Assembly (NCBI GenBank): GCA_964397775.1 | Contig: CAYNKL010000010.1 | Location: 1 to 53,141, forward strand | Direction: 5' to 3' | Source: Allosediminivita sp964397775 | Lineage (GTDB): Bacteria > Pseudomonadota > Alphaproteobacteria > Rhodobacterales > Rhodobacteraceae | Length of the DNA stretch: 53,141 nt | In this document: positions 44,003 through 51,819 of the stretch, piece by piece | Layout: each line of letters starts with the position of its first letter | Numbering within the stretch: position 1 is the first letter of the stretch | The notes under the pieces: generated by a model | What the model was told of the DNA's origin: nothing | The model's database searches: none | The model's input: only the letters and a program-made list of their open reading frames with translations | Position numbers and translations under genes: made by a program

Positions 44003-45315
44003 GTAAACCGCCGCTTTCCGACCGGCTCGCCCCGGTGATCTTCGCGGTCTCCGTCGGAACCCTCGGGGTGGTCTACGGCACCGTCTCGTCCTGGTGGGGC
44101 TGGTTCCCTGCCCCGCAGCTGGGGCTGGCGCATCGGACCTATCTCGACGTGAAGGCCAACTGGCGCAACGACATCGGCCTCGAGCCCACCCGCCACATCG
44201 TGGCGCCCGACGACAGCGGCGAGGCGCCCGACCCCGACCGCGGCTACACCGCCTTCCAGCCCGACAAGATCGAACCGGGCTACACGCTGGTGGCGGGGCT
44301 GAACGCGGATCCCGAGGGCCCCTTCCACGTGGTCAGGCTGTACGATGCCTCCGGCGCCGAGGTCCACCACTGGCCCGTGCGCTATGACGCGCTGGACAGT
44401 GAGGTCCAGCCGCAGAACACCATGCTGCACGGAATGGAGGTCTTCGAGGACGGCTCCATCGCGGTGACCTTCGACAGCGGACAGGCGCTGGCGCGGCTCG
44501 ATGCCTGCGGCGAACCGATGTGGAGCAACATCGGCGGGTATCACCATTCTCTGACCCGCGACGGCGAGGGCGCGCTCGTGAGCTGGCTGGGTGAGGCCGT
44601 GGTCTGGGTTGACGAAGAGACCGGTGAGGTGCTGCGCAAACTGGACCTGCGCGAAGAGATCGCCCACGGCAACGACCGTGCGCAGCAGGGCTATCTCGAC
44701 ATCCGTACGGTCACGCCGGAATCGCCGGAGGGCAAGGTGGACTACGGGCTCGATCCCTTCCACCCCAACGACGCCGAGCCGCTGCGCGCCGACATGGCCG
44801 CGGCCTTCCCGATGTTCGAGGCGGGCGATGTGCTGCTGAGCCTGCGCGAGCTGAACCTCGTCACCGTCGTCGATCCCGAAACCGGCCGGATGAAGTGGTG
44901 GCACCACGGGCCCTGGTTCAAGCAGCACGATCCGGATTTCCAGCCGGACGGGACCATCACAGTCTACGACAACAACACCGGCACCATGCGCTCGCGCATC
45001 ATGCGCATCGACCCCGCAACCGACGAGGTGACCGAGGATTTCGCCGGAACCGAGGACCAGCCCTTCTATTCCTGGCGTCGCGGCAAGCACCAGATCCTTC
45101 CCAACGGCAACCTGCTGCTGACCGAGGCCGAACACGGCCGGCTGCTCGAGGTGGATCCCGACGGAGAGCTTGTCTGGGAGCGTCACATGAAGTGGGACGC
45201 GGACATGAACGTCATCGTGACCGAGGTCCGCCATGTGCCCGAGGACTTCTTCACCAATGGTGTTCCGAGTTGCTTGAGCGAAGTGGCCTCGGCCTCGGTC
45301 GTGTCGCCGGGCTGA
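43999..45315 (+). CDS. Arylsulfotransferase (ASST)-like beta-propeller protein, membrane-anchored
   Basis: A 438-residue protein with one N-terminal membrane segment (about 11-33) and a beta-propeller with the ASST-type blocks TMLHGMEVFEDGS (His144), HHSLTRDGEGALVSW (His182-183), DPFHPNDAEPL (His255) and QHDPDFQPDGTITVYDN (His310). Several match positions where ASST keeps active-site histidines, so activity is plausible. Classical ASST moves sulfate from phenyl sulfates to phenols without PAPS. Its overlap with a PAPS-type sulfotransferase gene suggests one pathway on both sides of the membrane. It ends at a strong terminator. Confidence 0.78.
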   Translation: MSKPPLSDRLAPVIFAVSVGTLGVVYGTVSSWWGWFPAPQLGLAHRTYLDVKANWRNDIGLEPTRHIVAPDDSGEAPDPDRGYTAFQPDKIEPGYTLVAGLNADPEGPFHVVRLYDASGAEVHHWPVRYDALDSEVQPQNTMLHGMEVFEDGSIAVTFDSGQALARLDACGEPMWSNIGGYHHSLTRDGEGALVSWLGEAVVWVDEETGEVLRKLDLREEIAHGNDRAQQGYLDIRTVTPESPEGKVDYGLDPFHPNDAEPLRADMAAAFPMFEAGDVLLSLRELNLVTVVDPETGRMKWWHHGPWFKQHDPDFQPDGTITVYDNNTGTMRSRIMRIDPATDEVTEDFAGTEDQPFYSWRRGKHQILPNGNLLLTEAEHGRLLEVDPDGELVWERHMKWDADMNVIVTEVRHVPEDFFTNGVPSCLSEVASASVVSPG

Positions 45316-45342
45316 CGCTGGCCCCGACTGGCCAAAAGATGA

Positions 45343-45378
45343 ACCCGCTGCCTGCGAGGGCGGCGGGTCTTTCTTTGT
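45343..45378 (+). terminator. Intrinsic terminator of the sulfotransferase operon
   Basis: ACCCGCTGCC pairs with GGCGGCGGGT (10 bp, one G-U) around a six-base loop and is followed by CTTTCTTTG. It lies 27 bases after the ASST-like stop. Confidence 0.8.
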
Positions 45379-45652
45379 CCTGCAGCGGCCCGGCAGAAGC
45401 CTGATCCAGACTCGCCGTTTCTTCCTCGAGAGGCGGCTTCTTTCTCGACAACGGTGAGGCTCGGAAGGGCCAATGACTTCCTGCCAGCACGTCGGCGCGT
45501 TCGGCGTCATCGTCCGCGTGCAGACCATGGTGCACCGAGGGCGCAAGCGCTCAATTCTGTTCGTGGGGGGTGTACAGGCGACTACTTGGAGCCAGACCTT
45601 ATCTCGCCGGCTGCCAACGATCTGCCTTGCCCGGACCGATGCGCCCGAATGG
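45379..45652. other. Gene-free stretch between convergent genes
   Basis: I see no supported gene here. Short open frames on both strands have poor composition and no ribosome binding site. An ATG at 45473 opens a frame that runs antisense into the VPLPA-CTERM gene and is rejected. It may be decayed sequence. Confidence 0.4.
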
Positions 45653-45684
45653 CGAAAGCCGGGCCGCAAGGCGGCCCGATTTCG
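45653..45684 (-). terminator. Hairpin downstream of the VPLPA-CTERM gene
   Basis: GGGCCGC and GCGGCCC form a 7 bp core with a three-base loop, extended by CGAAA/TTTCG outside a small bulge. It starts 20 bases past the VPLPA-CTERM stop. The U-run is interrupted on both strands. Confidence 0.55.
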
Positions 45685-45703
45685 CTTCTTTCAGCTCGCC
45701 CTA

Positions 45704-46276
45704 TCAGGCTGCTGCTTTGCGGCGACGCAGGAATGCGAAACCGCCGAAGGCACCCATCAGCATGAAGCCGGCCGCCGGAAGCGGTACGGGCGACACGTTG
45801 AATTCCGCGTAGCCGGAAGACGGCGTCTCGGAATCGTAGAAGCCGAGGCGGTAGCTGCCTGCGGTGAGGTTGGCAAACAGCCTGTCACCGGGTTGAGCGG
45901 CGTTGTTGCCGTTCTGGCTTACCATGTTGCATCGGCCCGCGATCCCGGCACCTGCATTATCGCAGTTGGCAGTGTCCGTCGTCAGACGCGTGGACGACCC
46001 GCCGTTGAAGAAGTCCAGCGTGAAACCGCTGCGCTCGTTCGTCACGCCCACGTTGTCCGCGGAGTAGTTCACGAGCGACAGGTTGAAGTCACGGTCAACC
46101 GTGAAATCGAAGAACGCCGAGAACGGTGTCGTGTCCCAGTCGAAGCCGAAGCCGTTGGTCTGGGTCAGTTCGCCGGAGCCCAGCTCGATCTGGGAGCCGT
46201 TAACCGTGGTTGCCGCGGAAACGGGGGCGGCGAGCGCCGCGGCGGAAAGAGCCGCAGCTGTCAAAATTCGAAACAT
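45704..46276 (-). CDS. VPLPA-CTERM sorting-domain protein
   Basis: A 190-residue exported protein. The signal peptide ends ...APVSAA (about residue 21). The C-terminus (about 164-190) has the VPLPAAG signature, one membrane helix and an RRRK cluster, the tripartite sorting signal read by an exosortase in Rhodobacterales. The middle is rich in Asn, Thr, Ser, Gly and Phe, as in surface or matrix proteins, and has one Cys pair (NCDNAGAGIAGRC). The ATG at 46276 follows GGAGGG; a TTG eight codons earlier is rejected. No exosortase gene is in the window. Confidence 0.85.
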   Translation of the reverse strand: MFRILTAAALSAAALAAPVSAATTVNGSQIELGSGELTQTNGFGFDWDTTPFSAFFDFTVDRDFNLSLVNYSADNVGVTNERSGFTLDFFNGGSSTRLTTDTANCDNAGAGIAGRCNMVSQNGNNAAQPGDRLFANLTAGSYRLGFYDSETPSSGYAEFNVSPVPLPAAGFMLMGAFGGFAFLRRRKAAA

Positions 46277-46309
46277 GGATATTATCCCTCCTTCGTCCAA
46301 ACATGGAAT

Positions 46310-46337
46310 GTTCTAGGCGAAAATTTGTTCTTCGCAA
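46310..46337 (-). promoter_or_regulatory. Putative sigma-70 promoter of the VPLPA-CTERM gene
   Basis: On the minus strand TTGCGA (46337-46332) and TAGAAC (46315-46310) are 16 bases apart, giving a leader of about 30 bases. The surrounding DNA is clearly AT-richer than the window average, which supports a promoter region. Confidence 0.4.
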
Positions 46338-46873
46338 CCCACATTGAGACTTTTTAAGGGCGATCCGTGCAGAAAAATTTCGAATTGAATCATTTACCAA
46401 TTTTCTTGGAAGATTCCGGGAACTTTCGAAAGGACCGAGGGCTGGGAGTGCCGCTGCATGGAAGAGGAGACAAGATTTCGCGTGACGTCTCGGACGGGAG
46501 GGACCTGTGACTTCGCCACCCTTAGTTGAAAAATCCTCTTAAGAATCAGCAACCTTTTGGCGATGCCAGCTCAACCCTCAGGACACCGAGCGGCGTCGTG
46601 CCGGCCGACCCAGCATCAAAAATGCCTGCGTCTCTCGTTGATGGCGCTCTTCTCTTTTTTTGACACTTGGAACCGAGACCGGTGTCCGAACGGTCGCTTC
46701 ATATTGGTATGATTGGAATCAAAGGAGGACGAAGCGAGTGTGCCCCTTCGAAATGGGGCAAAACCACGGCATCCGCCATCCCCCACACCGCTCGAACACC
46801 TTCGGCCCTCTGGTCGCTCAACCCAAAGGCTCAGCGTAGAAAGCGACCTCGCCAGATCCGGCCGGTTCGTCCG
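46338..46873. other. Long AT-richer intergenic region
   Basis: This is the longest gene-free stretch in the window. It is locally AT-rich near 46340-46420 and 46520-46560. A TTGACA lies at 46660-46665 after a T-run, and a strong Shine-Dalgarno AAAGGAGGA at 46721-46729 precedes a GTG at 46738 that opens a 33-codon frame ending at 46839 (starting MCPFEMGQNHG). I cannot support that frame as a gene beyond its ribosome binding site. The stressosome operon ends at 46874 without an evident terminator. Confidence 0.4.
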
Positions 46874-48001
46874 TCACGCCAACTCGGTGGGGAATGATAT
46901 CTGGATCGAGAGGCCGTCGGTCCCGTCGACCGTCATGTGCCCCATGTTTCCGGCCACCGAGCCGCGGATCATCCGCCACCCGAGCGAACCCGACCGCTCA
47001 GGCATCTCCCCCTCGGAAAGGCCGTTGCCGTCGTCGGTGAAGGCGTAGCGGATCATGTCGCCTTCGGTGACAAGCGAAATCCGTATCGCCCCGGTCTTTC
47101 GCCCTACGAAGGCATGCTTGTAGGCGTTGGTGATAAGCTCGCCCGTGATCAGGCCGAGATCGAGCGCAAGCCGTCCCGGCACCGCAGTTTCGTCGGCCTC
47201 GACCTCGATCTTCACGTCGAGGCCCGGGCGATTGAAGGTCTCGGCAAGCGCCGAGATCTGGGAGAGGTAGGCCCTGGCCCCGACCGTCTCGGCCCTGCCC
47301 GTCTGCAGCAGCTTGTGCATCCGCGCCATGGATTCGACCCTGATGCTCAGGCTCGACAGGACGTCCTGGGTCTCGGGGGTCTTGGCACGTCGCTGCTCCA
47401 TCCGCAGCAGCGACGAGATCATGGTGAGGTTGTTGGCGGTCCGGTGATGGACCTCGCCTATCATGAGTTCGCGCTCATCGAGATCCGCCTCGAGCTGGCG
47501 GATGCGGCGTTCGGCGCTGCTCTGGCGCATCAGGATCTCGTCACACTGATCAGCGGCCGACGAGGCACAGGCCCCCATCTCGGCCCGGTCGAGGGGTGCT
47601 GCGAAGTCCGCCCTAACCCGCGTGCCGCCCCGTCCCGTCTGAAGGTCGAAGTCATCGGCCATGTGCCGGACACCGTCGAGACCAAGCCCCAGCCCCTGCC
47701 CGCCCGACAGGGCCCGGTCATCGCCGGGCAGCGGCGGCAGATCCGGAATACCCGGCCCCTGATCGGTGAAGACCATGCGGAGCATCACGCTGCCGCCCTT
47801 CGGCTCGACAAGGCTGACCTGCGCGTGACCGCCCTTTCCGTGCTCGATGACGTTGCGCGCGAGTTCGAGCGCACAGGTCGTCAGCCGCGTGGCCAGGAAC
47901 GGCTTGAACCCGATGACACCGGTGATGGCCCTGAACAGCTCCCGAAGCATCTTGATGTCTTCGGAGGTCGTCAGCGAAAGGAAGGTGATCGTGTGAGCCA
48001 T
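46874..48001 (-). CDS. Histidine kinase with RsbT-like N-terminal ATPase and HisKA_2 core
   Basis: A 375-residue protein. Residues about 1-135 form an RsbT/anti-sigma-type ATPase (ELARNVIEHG, DQGPGIPDL, GLGLGLDGVRHM). A short coiled-coil (about 155-180) leads to a HisKA_2 dimerisation domain with the phospho-acceptor His185 or His186 in GEVHHRTANNL, then a second ATPase domain (GELITNAYKHAF, DDGNGLSEG). GGAGAG precedes the ATG at 48001; the longer upstream frame overlaps the previous gene. As the last gene of the stressosome operon it probably turns the RsbT/phosphatase signal into phosphotransfer. No response regulator is nearby. Confidence 0.82.
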   Translation of the reverse strand: MAHTITFLSLTTSEDIKMLRELFRAITGVIGFKPFLATRLTTCALELARNVIEHGKGGHAQVSLVEPKGGSVMLRMVFTDQGPGIPDLPPLPGDDRALSGGQGLGLGLDGVRHMADDFDLQTGRGGTRVRADFAAPLDRAEMGACASSAADQCDEILMRQSSAERRIRQLEADLDERELMIGEVHHRTANNLTMISSLLRMEQRRAKTPETQDVLSSLSIRVESMARMHKLLQTGRAETVGARAYLSQISALAETFNRPGLDVKIEVEADETAVPGRLALDLGLITGELITNAYKHAFVGRKTGAIRISLVTEGDMIRYAFTDDGNGLSEGEMPERSGSLGWRMIRGSVAGNMGHMTVDGTDGLSIQISFPTELA

Positions 48002-48036
48002 CCGTCTCTCCAGAAGGGAACTCGTGTCCGTGCGGG

Positions 48037-49035
48037 TCAATCGGTCGGGCGCCAGCGGGCCACCGCCACGCTGATGTCGTCGCGCCTGCTGAGGTCGGTC
48101 CGCGACAGCAGGAACGCCGCGGCCAGAAGGCAGCTGCGCCCCTGCAAGACCGACAGCAGCTCGGCCCCGATGGTGCGCAGACCGTCGCTGTGCAGGACAA
48201 AGAAATCGCCGGGCTCCATGTCGAAGGTCTCGCCCATCGGGCGGGCCACGGCGCTGCCGATGTAGCCGTCGCGCATGGCAAAGCGGGTCTGCTCAACGCC
48301 GCGCAGGCGGAAGCCGCTGATGTTGCCAAGATTGGCATAATCGCAGCTTGCCGCCTCCGTATCGAAATCGAGGATCGAGACCACGCCGCCCCGTGTGCGC
48401 TTGAGGTCCTCGGCAAGTCGGGCAAGCTGCTGCTTCGGCGGCGCAAGCGGCGGCCGGACTGCGCCCTCGGCCATGGCCGTGCCCGCTTCGGCGGCCTGCT
48501 CGCCGTGACCCATGCCATCGGCAAGCACGAGCCGGAGGCCGCTGCGCCCCTCTACCACGCGCCAGTCGTCCCCGCAGACCGTCTCGGTCGGGTGGCAGAG
48601 CCTCAGCGCGGCCACGTCGAGGGACTCGTCCTGCTCGCGCCCCGGCCCTTCGAAGGCGCAGGCCCAGAGGGTGCCCAGTTCGGGCGATGTCAGGATCTCG
48701 GCGCGGTCGGACAGCCGCTCGATGGCGCCAAGGCCGATCCCGGCAGAATCCGCGCTGCTGACAAGGTCGCGCCGCATGCGGTCGATGTCGGGAATGCCCG
48801 GGCCCGCGTCGCAGGCGATGAGCGCAAGGCGCGGACCACGGGGCAGGTTCATGGTCTGCGCGAGAAAGCGCCCCGACCCCGCATACTTGACGATGTTGGT
48901 GACAAGCTCCGTCGCGACGATGGCCACGTTCTCGATCCGGTCGGCCGGTAGCCTCGTAAGCCGGGCCTCGGCGCGGGCCTGCTGGCGCGCGACGGCCACG
49001 TCGGCGCGCGTTGAGATGTCGAGCCATTCCAGCAT
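48037..49035 (-). CDS. RsbT-like ATPase fused to PP2C (SpoIIE/RsbX-type) phosphatase
   Basis: A 332-residue fusion. The N-terminal ~135 residues are an anti-sigma-type ATPase (ATELVTNIVKY, DAGPGIPD, GIGLGAIERL). The C-terminal ~190 residues are a PP2C phosphatase with metal-site motifs LADGMGHG, LHSDGL and RRDDISVAV. In stressosome operons RsbX-type phosphatases reset RsbS and RsbR, while RsbU-type ones act on the anti-anti-sigma. The short, sensor-free form favours the RsbX role. It lies 29 bases after RsbT. Confidence 0.85.
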   Translation of the reverse strand: MLEWLDISTRADVAVARQQARAEARLTRLPADRIENVAIVATELVTNIVKYAGSGRFLAQTMNLPRGPRLALIACDAGPGIPDIDRMRRDLVSSADSAGIGLGAIERLSDRAEILTSPELGTLWACAFEGPGREQDESLDVAALRLCHPTETVCGDDWRVVEGRSGLRLVLADGMGHGEQAAEAGTAMAEGAVRPPLAPPKQQLARLAEDLKRTRGGVVSILDFDTEAASCDYANLGNISGFRLRGVEQTRFAMRDGYIGSAVARPMGETFDMEPGDFFVLHSDGLRTIGAELLSVLQGRSCLLAAAFLLSRTDLSRRDDISVAVARWRPTD

Positions 49036-49064
49036 TGAGGGTCTTTCCTATCGCCGCAGGCCGC

Positions 49065-49481
49065 TCAGGCGCGCCCGGCCAGTCTGACTTGTGTGCCCTC
49101 GCCAAGGACACTGTGTATCTCGAAGTGGTCTGAAAGGCGCTTGGCGCCGCCAAGCCCCCGTCCCAGCCCCTTTCCAGAGGTGTATCCGTCTTTCATCGCC
49201 AGTTCGAGGTCGGCAATACCCGGCCCCTGGTCCGTGCAGTCGACCCAGACCATGCGGTCGCTCTCGTCGAGGGTAATGACAACCTCGGCGCCGCCGCCGT
49301 AGATCAGACCGTTACGGAAGACCTCGCTGACGGCCGTCACCAGCCGCGTCTTGCGGATGACCTTGGCGCCAAGCCGGTCCATGGCCCGCCCCACCGCCTG
49401 ACGCGAGCGGAAGACATCGGCCTCGACCGCGATCACCAGCCGGTCGAAGGGCTTCCCCGGCGGCGGGGAGAGCGTCTTCAC
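49065..49481 (-). CDS. rsbT: Stressosome serine/threonine kinase RsbT
   Basis: A 138-residue single-domain GHKL kinase, the usual size for RsbT. Motifs are SEVFRNGL (N-box), DQGPGI (G1) and GKGLGRGLGG (G2). RsbT is held by the RsbR-RsbS complex, phosphorylates it under stress and is then released to act on a downstream partner. The ATG overlaps the RsbS stop (ATGA), the normal order for these operons. Confidence 0.9.
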   Translation of the reverse strand: MKTLSPPPGKPFDRLVIAVEADVFRSRQAVGRAMDRLGAKVIRKTRLVTAVSEVFRNGLIYGGGAEVVITLDESDRMVWVDCTDQGPGIADLELAMKDGYTSGKGLGRGLGGAKRLSDHFEIHSVLGEGTQVRLAGRA

Positions 49482-49834
49482 CGGGTCGCTCGGAGACGTT
49501 CAAGCGCGTGTTGCAGGTTGCGGGCTGTGCGTACCGTCGGCAGCGTCATACCCAGTTCCACGAGCGTCATGGCCACCGCGGGTCGGATCCCCACCAGATA
49601 GGTCGTGGAATCCAGCAGCGTCCCGATCCCGGCAAGCTGCGCGATGATGCGTCCGACAAAGGTATCGACGATCTCGAGCGCGCTGACGTCGATGACGATC
49701 CCGCGGGCGCCCGTGTCATGGACGCGCTGCGCAAGCCGGTCCTGCAAGTCGACGATGTCGCTGTCGTTGATGTCCTCGTCGATGGCGACAAGCATGATCT
49801 CGTCTACGAGGTATAAACCGGCTGACTGGCTCAT
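49478..49834 (-). CDS. rsbS: Stressosome scaffold protein RsbS (STAS domain)
   Basis: A 118-residue single STAS-domain protein. The phospho-site loop is LEIVDTFVGRI, with Thr58 at the place where B. subtilis RsbS has Ser59. The later GIRPAVAMTLVELG block is typical of the family. It would form the core of the stressosome with RsbR and bind RsbT. It is 19 bases from the RsbR stop and overlaps RsbT. Confidence 0.9.
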   Translation of the reverse strand: MSQSAGLYLVDEIMLVAIDEDINDSDIVDLQDRLAQRVHDTGARGIVIDVSALEIVDTFVGRIIAQLAGIGTLLDSTTYLVGIRPAVAMTLVELGMTLPTVRTARNLQHALERLRATR

Positions 49835-49853
49835 TTCGCTTGCCCCCGGCCCC

Positions 49854-50729
49854 TCAGTTGCCCCGGACCGAGCGGATCACCACGTCGGTATCGAGCTGTC
49901 GGAACGCGTCGGCCAGCGCCATGCGCAGCGACCCGCGGGTGCGGATCTCGCCAGTGTCGACGCCGAGTTGCACCATGGTCTGCGCGATGCGCGGGCTGAT
50001 CCCACTGATGATCGCCTCGGCCCCCATGAGCCGGACCGCCGCGGCAGTGCGGATGAGGTGCTGCGCCACCTGCGTATCGACGGTCATCACGCCGGTGATG
50101 TCGATGATGACGATATCGGCCTTCTTCTCGACGATGGCGGACAGCGTGCTCTCCATCACCTCCTGGGCGCGCATGGAATCCAGCGTGCCCACCAGCGGCA
50201 CGGCGACGATCCGGTCCCAGAGCTCGACCACCGGGGTCGCCAGCTCCATCATCTCGTCATGCTGGCGCTGGATGATCTTGTCGCGCTCGGCGATGCAGAT
50301 CTCGGTGCAGTAGAGCGCGACGGAGTCGATCAGGCGGGTGAATTGCGCGATCGCCTCCATCAGGACCGTGCCGTTGCTGTCGGTCACGCTCTGGCGCAGG
50401 CGTTCGAAAAGCGGGTATTTCAGCGCAAGCACAAAGTTCGCCATGTCGCCCGTGGACACCCCGCGCTTGGTCCGTTCCCGCGTGACCTCGGCAAGCGCCG
50501 CGCGCAGATCTTCCCAGATGTCGTCCTCGGGGTCGAGAAAGTCCTGCTCGACACTTGCCGCGACACCCTTGGCCAGCGGATCGTAGAGTGTCTCGATCTG
50601 CGCCTTGGCCTCCGCCTCGGTGAAGAGATCCTTCCGGATCAGGCCCTCTTCCGCCTGCGTGGAGGCCCATTCCCTCAGCAGGGAATCGCGTTGCGTGTCG
50701 AGAATCGTGTGGATGTGCGGCACGGGCAT
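49854..50729 (-). CDS. rsbR: Stressosome sensor RsbR
   Basis: A 291-residue protein with a helical N-terminal sensor domain (1-160, no haem or flavin motif that I can recognise, RsbRD-like) and a C-terminal STAS domain (165-285). The two phospho-site positions of B. subtilis RsbRA, Thr171 and Thr205, correspond to Ser185 (GTLDSMR) and Thr219 (MTVDTQVA). The start at 50729 is preceded by GGAAAGAAG; an upstream in-frame start would reach into the promoter. It heads the five-gene stressosome operon. Confidence 0.9.
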   Translation of the reverse strand: MPVPHIHTILDTQRDSLLREWASTQAEEGLIRKDLFTEAEAKAQIETLYDPLAKGVAASVEQDFLDPEDDIWEDLRAALAEVTRERTKRGVSTGDMANFVLALKYPLFERLRQSVTDSNGTVLMEAIAQFTRLIDSVALYCTEICIAERDKIIQRQHDEMMELATPVVELWDRIVAVPLVGTLDSMRAQEVMESTLSAIVEKKADIVIIDITGVMTVDTQVAQHLIRTAAAVRLMGAEAIISGISPRIAQTMVQLGVDTGEIRTRGSLRMALADAFRQLDTDVVIRSVRGN

Positions 50730-50892
50730 CACTGTAACTTCTTTCCGGGAAGGACCTGGTCGTAGCGCCAGCTCGAATATCGTTGACCCGCACAAATAGC
50801 ATCAGGTCGAAAAGCACTACAAGCGGCGAGCGTCCGGGGCAGCAAATGCCTGCCGTGCCGTCGTTCTGCACCCGCCGCCCTGCGTCCCGAAG

Positions 50893-51609
50893 TCAGCGCG
50901 CAAGCGCCTCCCGGAGCGACAGAACTTCCTCGGCGTGATCGCGAAGGTCGAGCTGGCTCAGCAGATCGAGAAGGTGGCCCTTCATGAGATCCTCGGCCGC
51001 CTGCCCGTCGTGCTGTCGCAAGGCGTTGATAAGTGCGTGGTGTGCATGGCTTTCGCACATCGCGTTGCGCCGCCGCCAGTAGAGCGCGATCACCAGCGAC
51101 GAACGCGAGACGAGCTGGCGGATGAAGCCCTCGATCGTCGCCTGATCGGCAATGCGGGCGATCTCGACATGGAAGTGCCCCGACAGCTTCAGCGCAAGCC
51201 CGGGCTCACCGGCATCGAGTGCCGCGTGTTCCTCCCGGATATGACGCTCGAGTGTCGCAATGTCTGCGGAGGTGGCCCGCTCCGCGGCCGCCCGGGCGAT
51301 GCTCGGTTCCAGCAGCGCGCGCGCCTCGAAGACCTCGCGCGCCTCCTTGACGGTGGGCTTGGCAACGAAGGCCCCCCGGTTCCGCTCGATCCGCAGCAAT
51401 CCGTCATGCGCGAGATGGCGCAGCGCCTGGCGCACGACCGTGCGCCCGACGCCGTAGATATCGCCCACCTCGTCTTCCGACAGTTTCATGCCCGGAAGCA
51501 CGCGATGCTCGTGCACGGCCTCGGTCAGGTGGGTCGCAATTTCTTCCGCTGTCTGCGGCGCCCGGGTTGTTCCGTCCACGCCAGTTACCCCGCTCTTGCC
51601 TTGCGACAT
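50893..51609 (-). CDS. GntR-family regulator (FadR/FCD subfamily)
   Basis: A 238-residue regulator: winged helix in about 20-85 (LSEDEVGDIYGVGRTVVRQALRHLAHDGLL) and an all-helical FCD ligand domain (about 95-230) with HFHVEIAR and HHALINAL, which hold the metal-site histidines. The ATG at 51609 is chosen; a start 24 codons upstream is possible, and neither has a clear Shine-Dalgarno. It is divergent from the spermidine/putrescine-type ABC operon and probably controls it. Confidence 0.85.
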   Translation of the reverse strand: MSQGKSGVTGVDGTTRAPQTAEEIATHLTEAVHEHRVLPGMKLSEDEVGDIYGVGRTVVRQALRHLAHDGLLRIERNRGAFVAKPTVKEAREVFEARALLEPSIARAAAERATSADIATLERHIREEHAALDAGEPGLALKLSGHFHVEIARIADQATIEGFIRQLVSRSSLVIALYWRRRNAMCESHAHHALINALRQHDGQAAEDLMKGHLLDLLSQLDLRDHAEEVLSLREALAR

Positions 51610-51819
51610 ACATACGAAGGCAGGTTTCCGGGAACAAGCGGGCCGGACATTGCGCACGTCTGATTCCAAGATTGTATGCAATCTTGCGCCTCATCTTCGA
51701 CAGAAAACGGAAATCTCCGCTCAAAATGCGGGCAGTTCATGTTTCGCGACCACCCCGGCACCGAAGTTGCTTCGCGAATGACGCCGCTGCGGCAAATGCT
51801 CTCTGAAAGACGCGAGGAC

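Noticed and set aside
45473..46357. Plus-strand open frame of 294 codons
   Set aside because: It runs antisense through the VPLPA-CTERM gene, whose signal peptide and sorting signal are clear, and has no ribosome binding site.
46669..46694. GGAAC-type promoter of the alphaproteobacterial general stress sigma factor
   Set aside because: GGAAC is followed at about 17 bases by CGGT instead of CGTT, and no gene start fits behind it.
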